64,000 nucleotides of DNA from Streptomyces sp. JB150 (GCF_011193355.1 NZ_CP049780.1:1883207-1947206); one strand, 5' to 3'; shown: positions 39,557 to 48,781, numbered from the stretch's first letter. A program made the numbers and translations. The notes: a model not told the origin generated them from the letters alone.

Positions 39557-39753
39557 GGGGGTGTCTCGCCGATCAGGCCGGATCGGCGAGCGGCGTCTGG
39601 TGCCGTGCATCGCAAGGCGGAGGAGGGAGTCGACGCGATGGGGGTGCCCCCGCGCGAGCGCAGCCGAGCGTGGGGCAGTCGGCGAGGCGACGACAACGCG
39701 GCGAGGCGCGGTGCCAGGCACCGGGAGCCCGGCATGATCGGCGAGACACCCCC
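39557..39753 (+). repeat. Interspersed MITE-like repeat, copy A (197 bp)
   Basis: The ends GGGGGTGTCTCGCCGATCA (39557-39575) and its exact complement at 39735-39753 form a perfect 19-bp terminal inverted repeat, extended by a further 5 bp after one mismatch. The interior carries a CCCCCGCGC...GCGTGGGG hairpin. Copy B is about 95% identical by hand alignment. It lies between the antiporter start and the stop of the GNAT gene (5 bp away). It encodes no credible protein. Confidence 0.88.
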
Positions 39754-39758
39754 TAGCC

Positions 39759-40256
39759 CTAGAGCGCGCGCCGCATCGCCCGGTGCGGAATCCCGGCCTC
39801 CAGGTACTCCGGGCCGTACGCCTCGTAGCCCAGCCGCTCGTAGAAGCCCAGCGCGTGCGTCTGCGCGTGCAGGTCGACCGCCGTGAGGCCCCGCGCGCGG
39901 GCCGCGTCCTCGATCGCCCGGACCAGCGCCACGCCGATGCCCAGCCCGCGCGCGTCCGGCAGCACCGCGAGCCGCCCCAGGGCGCCCACGGACGGGTCGC
40001 CGCCGGTGCGTTCCGCGGCGCTCTCGCCGTACAGCAGCCGCCCGGTGCCCAGCGGCGCCCCGTCCTCCCGCACGGCGAGCACATGCAGCGCGACGGCGTC
40101 GTACGCGTCGTACTCGATGTCCTCCGGGACGCCCTGCTCGGCGACGAAGACCTGCTTGCGCACCGCGAAGCACGCCTCGCGGTCGCCGGGCTCCTCGGCG
40201 ACGCGGACGGTGTACGGCGGCGGAGTGGCCGGGTCCGCCGGGGTGGGCGGGATCAT
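39759..40256 (-). CDS. GNAT family N-acetyltransferase
   Basis: A 165-residue acetyltransferase. The acetyl-CoA site is [23 protein letters not shown] (Gln/Arg-x-x-Gly-x-Gly/Ala), and [22 protein letters not shown] is the ElaA-like C-terminus. The N-terminal [22 protein letters not shown] also matches ElaA/YjdJ-type proteins. ATG 40256 overlaps the rluD stop by 4 bp, so it belongs to the lspA-rluD unit. Substrate unknown. Confidence 0.9.
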   Translation of the reverse strand: MIPPTPADPATPPPYTVRVAEEPGDREACFAVRKQVFVAEQGVPEDIEYDAYDAVALHVLAVREDGAPLGTGRLLYGESAAERTGGDPSVGALGRLAVLPDARGLGIGVALVRAIEDAARARGLTAVDLHAQTHALGFYERLGYEAYGPEYLEAGIPHRAMRRAL

Positions 40257-41197
40257 CCGTAGGTCTCCTCGCGGACCTGGTCCAGCGCCTGCTGGAGGTC
40301 CTCGGGGTAGTCGCAGGCGAACTCGACCCACTCGCCGCTGCCCGGGTGCTCGAAGCCCAGGCGGACGGCGTGCAGCCACTGCCGGGTCAGCCGCAGCCGC
40401 TTGGCCAGCGTCGGGTCGGCGCCGTACGTCAGGTCGCCGACGCAGGGGTGGCGGTGCGCGGACATGTGCACACGGATCTGGTGGGTGCGGCCGGTCTCCA
40501 GCTTCACGTCGAGCAGGGAGGCCGCGCGGAACGCCTCGATGAGGTCGTAGTGCGTGACGGAGGGCTTGCCCTCGGCGGTGACCGCCCACTTGTAGTCGTG
40601 GTTGGGGTGGCGGCCGATGGGGGCGTCGATGGTGCCGCTGGTCGGGTCGGGGTGGCCCTGGACCAGCGTGTGGTAGCGCTTGTCGACCGTGCGCTCCTTG
40701 AACTGGCGCTTCAGCGACGTGTACGCGTACTCCGACTTCGCCACGACCATCAGGCCCGAGGTGCCGACGTCCAGGCGGTGCACGATGCCCTGGCGCTCGG
40801 CGGCGCCGGAGGTCGAGATCCGGTAGCCGGCGGCGGCGAGGCCGCCGATGACCGTGGGGCCGGTCCAGCCGGGGCTGGGGTGGGCGGCGACACCGACCGG
40901 CTTGACGATGACGACCACGTCATCGTCGTCGTGCACGATCTCCATGCCCTCGACGGGCTCCGCCACGACCTGCACGGGCGCGGCGGCCTGCGGCATCTCG
41001 ACCTCCAGCCAGGCGCCGCCGCGCACCCGCTCGGACTTGCCGACGACCGCGCCGTCGACCAGCACCTTGCCCGCCGCGGCCAGCTCCGCGGCCTTCGTAC
41101 GGGAGAAGCCGAACATGCGGGAGATGGCGGCGTCGACGCGCTCGCCCTCCAGGCCGTCGGGCACGGGCAGGGTACGGATCTCGGGAATCGTGCTCAC
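40253..41197 (-). CDS. rluD: RluA-family 23S rRNA pseudouridine synthase (RluD-like)
   Basis: A 314-residue enzyme. An N-terminal S4 RNA-binding domain ([23 protein letters not shown]...[14 protein letters not shown]) precedes the catalytic domain with [17 protein letters not shown]; the Asp is the nucleophile. [25 protein letters not shown] is the family C-terminal signature. It follows lspA in the same direction after 66 bp, the usual actinobacterial order. Confidence 0.95.
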   Translation of the reverse strand: MSTIPEIRTLPVPDGLEGERVDAAISRMFGFSRTKAAELAAAGKVLVDGAVVGKSERVRGGAWLEVEMPQAAAPVQVVAEPVEGMEIVHDDDDVVVIVKPVGVAAHPSPGWTGPTVIGGLAAAGYRISTSGAAERQGIVHRLDVGTSGLMVVAKSEYAYTSLKRQFKERTVDKRYHTLVQGHPDPTSGTIDAPIGRHPNHDYKWAVTAEGKPSVTHYDLIEAFRAASLLDVKLETGRTHQIRVHMSAHRHPCVGDLTYGADPTLAKRLRLTRQWLHAVRLGFEHPGSGEWVEFACDYPEDLQQALDQVREETYG

Positions 41198-41263
41198 CCG
41201 TCGAGTATGCCGGACGGGTGAGACAGTCCCGAACGCGCGCCCTCGGCGGCGGCCGGTCCCCGG

Positions 41264-41920
41264 CTAGTCCTTGTGGACGGTCCCGTCCGGGTCGAGGCCC
41301 TTGAAGGACAGCAGCACGATCAGGATGCCGCCGCACACGATCGCCGAGTCGGCGAGGTTGAAGACGGCGAAGTGCTTGGGCGCGATGAAGTCCACGACGG
41401 CGCCCTCGAAGACGCCCGGCGAGCGGAAGATCCGGTCGGTGAGGTTGCCGAGCGCGCCGCCCAGCAGCAGGCCGAGCGCGACCGCCCAGGGCAGGCTGTA
41501 GAGCTTGCGGGCGAGGCGGGCGATGACCACGATCACGGCCGCCGCGATCACCGTGAAGATCACGGTGAAGGCCTCGCCGAAGCCGAAGGCCGCGCCCGCG
41601 TTGCGGATCGCCTCGAACCGCAGCCAGTCGCCGACGATCTCGATCGGCTCCTGGTGCTCCAGCTTCTCGACCACGATTATCTTGCTGACCAGGTCGAGGA
41701 CGTAGGCGATGGCGGCGACCGCGAACAGCACCGCGATCCGCCGCTTGCCGCGGGGCCGCGCGGGAGCGGCCCCGGACTCGGCCCCGGTGCCGGCGTCGCC
41801 GAGGGCGCCGTCGCCCGTCCCGCCGGCGCCGGTGTCGTCGACGCCCGGCCGCTCCGGTTCCTCGCCCCGCGCCGCGTCCGGTTTGTCCGGCGTACCGATG
41901 ATGCGCTCCGCCTCTGCCAC
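41264..41920 (-). CDS. lspA: Lipoprotein signal peptidase (signal peptidase II)
   Basis: A 218-residue aspartyl membrane protease that removes signal peptides from diacylated prolipoproteins. Catalytic Asp regions are [12 protein letters not shown] and [12 protein letters not shown], with [14 protein letters not shown] between helices 1 and 2. The first 65 residues are a Gly/Ala/Pro-rich cytoplasmic extension not found in enteric LspA. It acts after Lgt (2612-3757). Confidence 0.96.
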   Translation of the reverse strand: MAEAERIIGTPDKPDAARGEEPERPGVDDTGAGGTGDGALGDAGTGAESGAAPARPRGKRRIAVLFAVAAIAYVLDLVSKIIVVEKLEHQEPIEIVGDWLRFEAIRNAGAAFGFGEAFTVIFTVIAAAVIVVIARLARKLYSLPWAVALGLLLGGALGNLTDRIFRSPGVFEGAVVDFIAPKHFAVFNLADSAIVCGGILIVLLSFKGLDPDGTVHKD

Positions 41921-41981
41921 GTGAGTCCCTCAGCCTAGGTACCTGACTGAGGACGAGGGTACGGCACGCCTTCCGCCCCGA

Positions 41982-43382
41982 TCAGTACCGGCGTTCCTGC
42001 TTCTGCTTGCACTCCACGCACAGGGTGGCGCGCGGGAAGGCCTGCATCCTCGCCTTGCCGATCGGGTTGCCGCAGTTCTCGCACAGGCCGTAGGTGCCCG
42101 CGTCCAGGCGCTGCAGGGCGCGCTCGGTCTGGGTCAGCATCTCGCGCGCGTTGGCGGCGAGCGCCAGTTCGTGCTCGCGCGTGATGTTCTTGCTGCCGGT
42201 GTCCGCCTCGTCCTGGCCGGCGCCGTCCCCGGAGTCGCGCATCAGGCCCACCAGGGACGCCTCCGAGGAGGCGATCTCGGTGCTCAGCCGCTCCATCTCG
42301 CCCGACAGCTCCGCGCGGGCCTCCTCGACCTCCTCGGGGGTCCAGGGGTCCTCACCGGGGCGCACCGCCAGGTCGCCGGGCTCCGCCGCGGCGACACGTG
42401 CCTTGGGAACGGCGGTCTGGGCCGCCGGGGCCGTGCCAGGAGTCTTCTTCGCAACCACCGTCGTGGCTCCCGTCTGCTTCGCGGCCTCGGCCGCGCCCGC
42501 CTTCTTCGCCGTACTCTTCCCGGCCCCGCCTTCGACGGGACCCGTCACACCACCGGCTTCCCCGCCGGCACCCGCCACCTCCCCGCGCGGTTCCTTCCCG
42601 GCCGCGGCCTTCTTGTCCGCGGCCTTCCTGACCTCGGTCTTGCGGCGTTCGGCCGCGGACTTCTCGCCTGCCGTTCTCTTGGCCGCCGTTTCCTTCGCCG
42701 CCACTTCCTTAGCCGCCGTTTCCTTGGCAGCGGTCTTCTTGGCAGCGGTCTTCTTGGCAGCGGTCTTCCCGGCTGCGGCCTTCTTGGCTGCCGTCTTGCC
42801 GGGTACGGCCACGTGGGCGGCCGTCTCCAGCGGGGGCGGCTCCTCGGCCGCCGCCCCGGCCACCACCGTCTTCTTCGCCGCCGCCTTCTTCCCGACCGCC
42901 GTCCCGGGCACAGCCTTCCCGGCGGCCACCTTCTTGGTCACCGCCTTGTCGGCGGCCACCTTCTTGGCGGTCGTCTTCGTCGCAGCCGCCTTCTCGTCCA
43001 CGGCCTTCTTCGCAGCCGCCCTCTTCGCAGTCGCCTTCTTGGCCGTCACCTTCTTGGCCGCGGCCTTCTTCGCCGCGGTGCTCTTCACGGCGGTGGTCTT
43101 CGCCGCAGAGGTCTTCACAGCCGCCTTCTTCGCGGCCGTCCCTTTCCCGGCCCCCGCCCCCGCACCCGCAGTCGCCCGCGCAGCGGTCTTGGCCCCCGCA
43201 CCCGCCGTCGCCCCCGCGCCCTCCCCGCGCACCGCCTTCACCGCGTTCACCGCGCGTTTCGCGACCGCCGCCGTCCCCCGGGCGCCCTTCTTCCCGCTCA
43301 CGTCCTTGGCCGCACCGCCGGAGGCACTGGCGCCTGTGGGCCTGCCGGACGCCGACTGCTGTACGGCGGTCTTCTTCGCCAT
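41982..43382 (-). CDS. Lys/Ala-rich (histone H1-like) protein with C-terminal DksA/TraR zinc finger
   Basis: A 466-residue protein. Residues 1 to about 330 are low-complexity Lys/Ala/Thr repeats (AAKKAAAKKVTAKKATAKR) resembling bacterial histone H1-like DNA-binding tails. The C-terminus is a DksA/TraR-type module: a coiled coil (TPEEVEEARAELSGEMERLSTEIASSEASLVG...ALAANAREMLTQTERALQRLDAG) and a four-Cys zinc finger (C434, C437, C455, C458). I start it at ATG 43382 because the Lys/Ala region begins there. A RNA-polymerase or nucleoid role is plausible but unproven. Length will vary between strains because of the repeats. Confidence 0.85.
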   Translation of the reverse strand: MAKKTAVQQSASGRPTGASASGGAAKDVSGKKGARGTAAVAKRAVNAVKAVRGEGAGATAGAGAKTAARATAGAGAGAGKGTAAKKAAVKTSAAKTTAVKSTAAKKAAAKKVTAKKATAKRAAAKKAVDEKAAATKTTAKKVAADKAVTKKVAAGKAVPGTAVGKKAAAKKTVVAGAAAEEPPPLETAAHVAVPGKTAAKKAAAGKTAAKKTAAKKTAAKETAAKEVAAKETAAKRTAGEKSAAERRKTEVRKAADKKAAAGKEPRGEVAGAGGEAGGVTGPVEGGAGKSTAKKAGAAEAAKQTGATTVVAKKTPGTAPAAQTAVPKARVAAAEPGDLAVRPGEDPWTPEEVEEARAELSGEMERLSTEIASSEASLVGLMRDSGDGAGQDEADTGSKNITREHELALAANAREMLTQTERALQRLDAGTYGLCENCGNPIGKARMQAFPRATLCVECKQKQERRY

Positions 43383-43395
43383 GGCCGCGGCCCCT

Positions 43396-43408
43396 TCACA
43401 TATTGTGA
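43396..43408. promoter_or_regulatory. Palindrome upstream of the DksA/H1-like gene
   Basis: TCACA-TAT-TGTGA, a perfect 5-bp inverted repeat with a 3-nt centre, lies 13 bp before the ATG in an unusually AT-rich patch. It resembles a compact operator. It overlaps the spot where the 5' leader should be. Confidence 0.4.
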
Positions 43409-43656
43409 TCTTGCTCGCGAATCGTGCTGGGACGATAAATCGACTCGAGTCCCGCGGCAACGGGGCACGCCGCCCGATTCGCCCGCCCCGCGCCCCCCGC
43501 GCGACCGGCATGCATGCGTTGTGCCCAGCTCCCGGCCGGGTATGCCGCCCGGCCGGACTTCCCCGGATCCGGCCCGCGCACGTGACCATTCGGGTCATCC
43601 CCGGCGGCGTGGCCCGGCCGCCGCAAAACCGGTCGGCCGCTGTCCGTGGGGCGCCG
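43409..43656. other. Intergenic region between the divergent DksA/H1-like gene and ileS leader
   Basis: No ORF with a ribosome site is seen. It contains a small hairpin (43602-43608 with 43617-43623). The divergent promoters must lie here; only the ileS -10 just downstream could be named. Confidence 0.4.
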
Positions 43657-43662
43657 TACACT
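43657..43662 (+). promoter_or_regulatory. Putative -10 box of the ileS transcript
   Basis: TACACT fits TANNNT and lies just before the conserved T-box start GGAGCGAGAAGCG, predicting a transcription start near 43669. Confidence 0.45.
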
Positions 43663-43668
43663 GGGCGG

Positions 43669-43965
43669 AGCGAGAAGCGTGGATGGGGACGAGTAGCGGC
43701 GTACGCAGCCCAGAGCGACCCGGGGACGGTGGAAGCCCGGGGGCGAGCGCGTCGTGAAGATCACCCCGGAGCCGCCGGAAGAAAGCCGCAGCCCAGCCCG
43801 CCGCGGTGAGTAGAACCGGCTTCGCGACCCCAATGAGGGGGCTCACCGGCGCACGACCCGCGCCGGAGGGCCAAGGAGGGTGGTACCGCGGGAGCGCGCC
43901 GAAGGCGGCGCAGGAATGACGTAGCTCTCGTCCCTCCGACGGAAGGCAGCAAGTCCGCCGGAGGA
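43669..43965 (+). promoter_or_regulatory. T-box riboswitch controlling ileS translation
   Basis: The leader shows the actinobacterial ileS T-box plan. Stem I begins GGAGCGAGAAGCG and contains GGGGACGAGTAG. An ATC (Ile) specifier candidate lies at 43760-43762. The T-box sequence AGGGTGGTACCGCG is at 43877-43890. Downstream, 43933-43942 can pair with 43955-43964, which covers the GGAGGA ribosome site (43960-43965). Uncharged tRNA(Ile) binding at the T-box should free the ribosome site, so control is at translation initiation. No terminator with a T-run is seen. Confidence 0.92.
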
Positions 43966-43974
43966 AGATCGCTG

Positions 43975-46900
43975 ATGACGACAGCGCCGACGTACCGCCA
44001 GGTGCCCGCCCAGGTCGACCTGCCCGCGCTCGAGCACGCGGTGCTCGAGTTCTGGCGCGAGCAGAAGATCTTTGCCAAGAGCCTGGAGCAGTCCCAGGGC
44101 CGCCCGGAATGGGTGTTCTACGAGGGTCCGCCCACCGCCAACGGCATGCCCGGCGCCCACCACATCGAGGCCCGCGTCTTCAAGGACGTCTTCCCCCGCT
44201 TCCGCACCATGCGCGGCTACCACGTGGCCCGCAAGGCGGGCTGGGACTGCCACGGCCTGCCGGTCGAGCTGGCGGTCGAGAAGGAGCTGGGCTTCTCCGG
44301 CAAGCAGGACATCGAGGCGTTCGGCATCGCCGAGTTCAACGCCCGGTGCCGCGAGTCCGTGACCCGCCACACCGACGCCTTCGCCGAGCTGACGACCCGC
44401 ATGGGCTACTGGGTCGACCTCGACGACGCGTACCGCACGATGGACCCCGAGTACATCGAGTCGGTCTGGTGGTCGCTGAAGGAGATCTTCAACAAGGGCC
44501 TGCTGGTCCAGGACCACCGCGTCGCCCCCTGGTGCCCCCGCTGCGGCACCGGGCTGTCCGACCACGAGCTGGCCCAGGGCTACGAGACGGTCGTCGACCC
44601 CTCGGTCTACGTCCGCTTCCCGCTGACCTCCGGCCCGCTCGCCGGCGAGGCCGCCCTGCTGGTGTGGACGACCACCCCGTGGACCCTGGTCTCCAACACC
44701 GCCGTCGCCGCCCACCCCGAGGTCACCTACGTCGTGGCGACCAACGGCGAGGAGAAGCTGGTCGTCGCCGAGCCGCTGGTCGCCAAGGCCCTCGGCGAGG
44801 GCTGGGAGACCACCGGCCAGACCTTCACCGGCGCCGAGATGGAGCGCTGGACGTACCAGCGCCCGTTCGAGCTGGTCGCGTTCCCGGCCGAGGCCCACTT
44901 CGTGGTCAACGCCGACTACGTCACCACCGAGGACGGCACGGGTCTGGTCCACCAGTCCCCCGCCTTCGGTGAGGACGACCTCAGGGTGTGCCGCGCCTAC
45001 GGCCTGCCGATGGTGAACCCGGTCCGCCAGGACGGCACCTTCGAGGAGAACCTGCCCCTGGTCGGCGGCGTCTTCTTCAAGAAGGCCGACGAGGCCCTCA
45101 CCGAGGACCTCGGCGCCCGCGGCCTGCTCTTCAAGCACCTGCCGTACGAGCACAGCTACCCGCACTGCTGGCGCTGCCACACCGCGCTGCTCTACTACGC
45201 GCAGCCGTCCTGGTACATCCGCACGACGGCGATCAAGGACCGTCTGCTCCAGGAGAACGACAGGACCAACTGGTTCCCGGACACGGTCAAGCACGGCCGC
45301 TTCGGCGACTGGCTGAACAACAACATCGACTGGGCGCTGTCCCGCAACCGCTACTGGGGCACCCCGCTGCCCATCTGGCGCTGCGAGGAGGGCCACCTCA
45401 CCTGCGTCGGCTCCCGCGCGGAGCTGACCGAGCTGACCGGCACCGACCAGTCCGGCCTGGACCCGCACCGCCCGTTCATCGACGACGTCACCTTCACCTG
45501 CACCCACGAGGGCTGCTCCCTCGACGCGGTGCGCGTGCCCGAGGTCATCGACGCCTGGTACGACTCGGGCTCGATGCCGTTCGCGCAGTGGGGCTACCCG
45601 TACAAGAACAAGGAGCTGTTCGAGAGCCGGTACCCGGCGCAGTTCATCTCCGAGGCCATCGACCAGACCCGCGGCTGGTTCTACACGCTGATGGCCGTCG
45701 GCACGCTCGTCTTCGACAAGTCGTCGTACGAGAACGTCGTCTGCCTCGGCCACATCCTCGCCGAGGACGGCCGGAAGATGTCCAAGCACCTGGGCAACAT
45801 CCTCCAGCCGATCCCGCTGATGGACCAGCACGGCGCCGACGCGGTGCGCTGGTTCATGGCGGCCGGCGGCTCCCCGTGGGCGGCCCGCCGCGTCGGCCAC
45901 GGCACCATCCAGGAGGTGGTGCGCAAGACGCTGCTCACCTACTGGAACACGGTCGCCTTCCAGGCCCTGTACGCGCGCACGTCGAACTGGGCGCCCTCCG
46001 AGGCCGACCCGGCCCCGGCCGACCGCCCGCTGCTGGACCGCTGGCTGCTGTCCGAGCTGCACGCGCTCACCGACCAGGTGACCCAGGCGCTGGAGGCGTA
46101 CGACACCCAGCGCGCCGGCAAGCTGCTGTCCGCGTTCGTCGACGACCTGTCCAACTGGTACGTCCGCCGCTCCCGCCGCCGCTTCTGGCAGGGCGACAAG
46201 GCCGCGCTGCGCACCCTGCACGAGGTCGTCGAGACGGTCACCAAGCTGATGGCCCCGCTGACCCCGTTCATCACCGAGCGGGTCTGGCAGGACCTGATCG
46301 TCCCGGTCACCCCGGGCGCGGCGGAGTCGGTGCACCTGGCGTCCTGGCCGGAGGCCGACCTCGGCGCGATCGACCCGGAGCTGTCGCGGCAGATGGTGCT
46401 GGTGCGCCGCCTGGTGGAGCTGGGCCGGGCCACCCGCGCGGAGTCCGGCGTCAAGACGCGTCAGCCGCTCAAGCGCGCGCTGATCGCGGCGACCGGCTTC
46501 GAGGCGCTGGATCCCGAGCTGCACACCCAGATCACCGAGGAGCTGAACGTCGAGGCGCTGGCGTCGCTCAGCGAGGTCGGCGGCTCCCTGGTCGACACCA
46601 CGGCCAAGGCCAACTTCCGCGCGCTGGGCAAGCGGTTCGGCAAGCGGGTCCAGGACGTGGCCAAGGCGATCGCGAACGCCGACGCGGCGGCGCTGTCGCT
46701 GGCGCTGCGCGAGGGCAACGCCTCCGTGGAGGTCGACGGCGAGACCATCTCCCTCGCCCCGGACGAGGTGATCATCACCGAGACGCCGCGCGAGGGCTGG
46801 TCGGTGGCGTCGGACGCGGGTGCCACGGTCGCCCTCGACCTGGAGATCACCGAGGAGCTGCGCCGGGCGGGCCTCGCCCGTGACGCGATCCGGCTGATCC

Positions 46901-47124
46901 AGGAGGCCCGCAAGAACAGCGGCCTCGACGTGGCCGACCGGATCGCGCTGCGCTGGACGGCCACCGACCCGGCGGTCGTCGCGGCCCTGACCGAGCACTC
47001 CGCGCTGATCGCCGACGAGGTGCTGGCCACGGACTTCACCCAGGGCGAGGCGGACGACTCCGGCTACGGCGAGCCGTTCACCGACGAGGGCCTGTCCCTG
47101 ACCTTCCGCCTGCGCAAGGCGTAG
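43975..47124 (+). CDS. ileS: Isoleucyl-tRNA synthetase, type 2
   Basis: The 1049-residue class I synthetase that charges tRNA(Ile). The first signature motif, in PTANGMPGAHHIEARVFKD, reads G60-A-H-H63 instead of HxGH. The second is KMSKH in EDGRKMSKHLGN. The editing domain (about 180-400) and the anticodon-binding region (DDLSNWYVRRSRRRFW) are intact. The Pro-Gly-x-His-His context marks the IleRS2 type. ATG 43975 has GGAGGA at the right distance. Expression is set by the T-box leader. Confidence 0.97.
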   Translation: MTTAPTYRQVPAQVDLPALEHAVLEFWREQKIFAKSLEQSQGRPEWVFYEGPPTANGMPGAHHIEARVFKDVFPRFRTMRGYHVARKAGWDCHGLPVELAVEKELGFSGKQDIEAFGIAEFNARCRESVTRHTDAFAELTTRMGYWVDLDDAYRTMDPEYIESVWWSLKEIFNKGLLVQDHRVAPWCPRCGTGLSDHELAQGYETVVDPSVYVRFPLTSGPLAGEAALLVWTTTPWTLVSNTAVAAHPEVTYVVATNGEEKLVVAEPLVAKALGEGWETTGQTFTGAEMERWTYQRPFELVAFPAEAHFVVNADYVTTEDGTGLVHQSPAFGEDDLRVCRAYGLPMVNPVRQDGTFEENLPLVGGVFFKKADEALTEDLGARGLLFKHLPYEHSYPHCWRCHTALLYYAQPSWYIRTTAIKDRLLQENDRTNWFPDTVKHGRFGDWLNNNIDWALSRNRYWGTPLPIWRCEEGHLTCVGSRAELTELTGTDQSGLDPHRPFIDDVTFTCTHEGCSLDAVRVPEVIDAWYDSGSMPFAQWGYPYKNKELFESRYPAQFISEAIDQTRGWFYTLMAVGTLVFDKSSYENVVCLGHILAEDGRKMSKHLGNILQPIPLMDQHGADAVRWFMAAGGSPWAARRVGHGTIQEVVRKTLLTYWNTVAFQALYARTSNWAPSEADPAPADRPLLDRWLLSELHALTDQVTQALEAYDTQRAGKLLSAFVDDLSNWYVRRSRRRFWQGDKAALRTLHEVVETVTKLMAPLTPFITERVWQDLIVPVTPGAAESVHLASWPEADLGAIDPELSRQMVLVRRLVELGRATRAESGVKTRQPLKRALIAATGFEALDPELHTQITEELNVEALASLSEVGGSLVDTTAKANFRALGKRFGKRVQDVAKAIANADAAALSLALREGNASVEVDGETISLAPDEVIITETPREGWSVASDAGATVALDLEITEELRRAGLARDAIRLIQEARKNSGLDVADRIALRWTATDPAVVAALTEHSALIADEVLATDFTQGEADDSGYGEPFTDEGLSLTFRLRKA

Positions 47125-47134
47125 GGCACACACA

Positions 47135-47172
47135 GAAAGGCCCGGTCCCCCGCGAGGGGGGCCGGGCCTTTC
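47135..47172 (+). terminator. ileS terminator
   Basis: An 11-bp outer stem (47135-47145 with 47162-47172) plus a 5-bp inner stem around a GCGA loop starts 10 bp after the ileS stop; the 3' arm ends in TTTC. Confidence 0.9.
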
Positions 47173-47216
47173 CGCGTCGCCCGTCGTCACAGTTCACGGA
47201 AGGGCGACGAGCGGAC

Positions 47217-47290
47217 CGGGGCGGGCCGGGTTCGAACCGGCGTGCCCCCGACTGTCGTCGAGGTGCGCCTGCCTCTGCGCTACGCGCCCC
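47217..47290 (-). tRNA. tRNA-like sequence, probably a degenerate tRNA
   Basis: On the minus strand a canonical T-arm (GCCGG-TTCGAAC-CCGGC, 47225-47241) is followed by a 7-nt acceptor 3' strand that pairs at 6 of 7 positions with the 5' strand at 47284-47290. A D-arm-like GCGC...GCGC with AGAGGCAG is present. The anticodon arm is irregular: no U33 and no clean 5-bp stem with a 7-nt loop; forced folding gives GAC. CCA is not encoded. The D-arm and following bases recall tRNA(Pro). It is either a decayed tRNA gene or a tRNA-derived remnant. Confidence 0.42.
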
Positions 47291-47370
47291 CGAGCACCCT
47301 ACGTGACTCCGAGCGCCCCGTGGCAACCCGGGGCGCTCACCCGGAAGGACGAGCGAACGGGCAGGCACCA

Positions 47371-47565
47371 GAGGGTGTCTCGTCGATCAGGCCGGATCAG
47401 CGAGCGGCGTCTGGTGCCGCGCATCGCAAGGCGGAGCAGGGAGTCGACGCGATGGGGGTGCCCCCGCGCGAGCGCAGCCGAGCGTGGGGGAGTCGGCGAC
47501 CGACGACAACGCGGCGAGGCGCGGTGCCAGGCGCCGGGAGCCCGGCATGATCGGCGGACACCCCC
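47371..47565 (+). repeat. Interspersed MITE-like repeat, copy B (195 bp)
   Basis: Same orientation as copy A, with about eight substitutions and two single-base gaps. The left end is GAGGGTGTCTCGTCGATCA (47371-47389) and the right end complements it with one base missing (47548-47565). The interior GGGGGTGCCCCCGCGCGAGC...GAGCGTGGGGG hairpin is intact here. It lies between the tRNA-like sequence and the divIVA terminator. Confidence 0.88.
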
Positions 47566-47590
47566 TAGGGCGGAGAAAGGGCGGGCAAAA

Positions 47591-47626
47591 GGGCGGGGCC
47601 CCGGATCGGAATCCGGGGCCCCGCCC
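47591..47626 (-). terminator. divIVA terminator
   Basis: A perfect 16-bp stem (47591-47606 and 47611-47626) with a 4-nt loop. On the minus strand it is followed directly by TTTT, giving a textbook intrinsic terminator 36 bp after the divIVA stop. Confidence 0.93.
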
Positions 47627-47662
47627 TGAACGCTGCCGACGGCTACGCCGTACTACGCGCTG

Positions 47663-48781
47663 TCAGTTGTCGTCCTCGTCGATCAGGAACCCGCGCATCG
47701 GCGAGGGAGCCTGACCCATCGGCGACGGACCCTGCGGCCGGACCGGGGCCATCGGCTGGGTCATGGCCGGCGACATCTGCTGCTGGCCGCCGTAGGAGGG
47801 AGCGGACGGGCTCGGCGCGCCACCCATCGACTGGTTGCCGCCGTACGACGGGGCGCTCGCGCCGGCCGGGGCCATGGAAGGCGCCGGGGACGGCGGGAGG
47901 GACGCGGTCGCCGGGCTGCGCGGCGGGGCCAGCGAGTCGTCGGCCTGGGTCTCCAGCTGACGCAGCTGCGACTCCAGGTACGACTTCAGGCGCGTGCGGT
48001 ACTCGCGCTCGAAGCCGCGCAGGTCCTCGACCTTGCGCTCCAGCGTGGCGCGGGCGGACTCCAGGGAGCCCATCGCGACACGGTGCTTCTCCTGCGCGTC
48101 CCGCTCCAGGGCGTCGGCCTTGGCACGGGCGTCCCGCTCCAGACCCTCGGCGCGCGAACGGGCCTCGCCGACGATCTTGTTGGCCTCGGAGCGGGCCTCC
48201 GCGATCGCCTGGTCGGCGGTCTGCTGGGCCAGCGACAGGACACGGGCGGCGCTGTCGCCACCGGGGCCCTGACCGGGGCCGCCCATCGGACCGCCCATGG
48301 GGCCGCCCATCGGACCGGGGCCCATCTGGCCCTGCATGGGGCCACCCTGGCCCATCGGACCCTGGCCCATCGGGCCGGGACCCTGCGGACCCTGACCGCC
48401 GGGGCCGGCGGGCAGCTGCGGGGCACCGCTCGGCAGCTGGGGCGGGCCACCCATGGGGCCGCCCATCTGCTGCTGCGGCGGGCCCGATATGCCGGCGGGC
48501 ACCGGAGCGCCGGGACCTCGCATGCCCTGCTGCGGCATGCCCTGCGGAGGCTGCTGCTGGTCCTGCTGCTCCTGCGGCTTGCGCATGTTCTGCTGGTTCT
48601 GCGCGGCGGCGCGGGTGGCCGCGGCCAGCTTCGCGCGCAGATCCTCGTTCTCGCGGAGCAGACGGGTCAGTTCGGCTTCGACCTCGTCGAGGAAGGCATC
48701 GACCTCGTCCTCGTCATAGCCTTCTCGGAGGCGGACGGTCGTGAACTGCTTGTTCCGCACGTCCTCGGGGGTCAACGGCAT
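47663..48781 (-). CDS. divIVA: DivIVA / Wag31 polar growth protein
   Basis: A 372-residue coiled-coil scaffold that marks hyphal tips and directs polar wall growth. The N-terminal lipid-binding domain [20 protein letters not shown] with [24 protein letters not shown] is canonical. A Gln/Pro/Gly/Met-rich linker (about 75-175) separates it from the second coiled coil ([26 protein letters not shown]...LESQLRQLE). The C-terminus ends in a flexible Ser/Pro/Gly tail with [11 protein letters not shown]. Such a long linker is typical of Streptomyces. Confidence 0.97.
   Translation of the reverse strand: MPLTPEDVRNKQFTTVRLREGYDEDEVDAFLDEVEAELTRLLRENEDLRAKLAAATRAAAQNQQNMRKPQEQQDQQQPPQGMPQQGMRGPGAPVPAGISGPPQQQMGGPMGGPPQLPSGAPQLPAGPGGQGPQGPGPMGQGPMGQGGPMQGQMGPGPMGGPMGGPMGGPGQGPGGDSAARVLSLAQQTADQAIAEARSEANKIVGEARSRAEGLERDARAKADALERDAQEKHRVAMGSLESARATLERKVEDLRGFEREYRTRLKSYLESQLRQLETQADDSLAPPRSPATASLPPSPAPSMAPAGASAPSYGGNQSMGGAPSPSAPSYGGQQQMSPAMTQPMAPVRPQGPSPMGQAPSPMRGFLIDEDDN

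Noticed and set aside
39602..39753. Short ORF in repeat copies A and B (reads MGVPPRERSRAWGSRR)
   Set aside because: It lies wholly inside the repeat, has no ribosome site and runs on into unrelated flanking sequence in each copy; a false gene call created by the repeat.
42094..43809. Large open frames opposite the DksA/H1-like gene
   Set aside because: They are Phe/Ala/Val-rich or Arg/Gly-rich translations of the Lys/Ala repeat on the other strand; the minus-strand gene has a real zinc finger.
43843..47190. 1115-residue open frame antisense to ileS
   Set aside because: Same codon-mirror effect; it crosses the ileS terminator and shows no domain.
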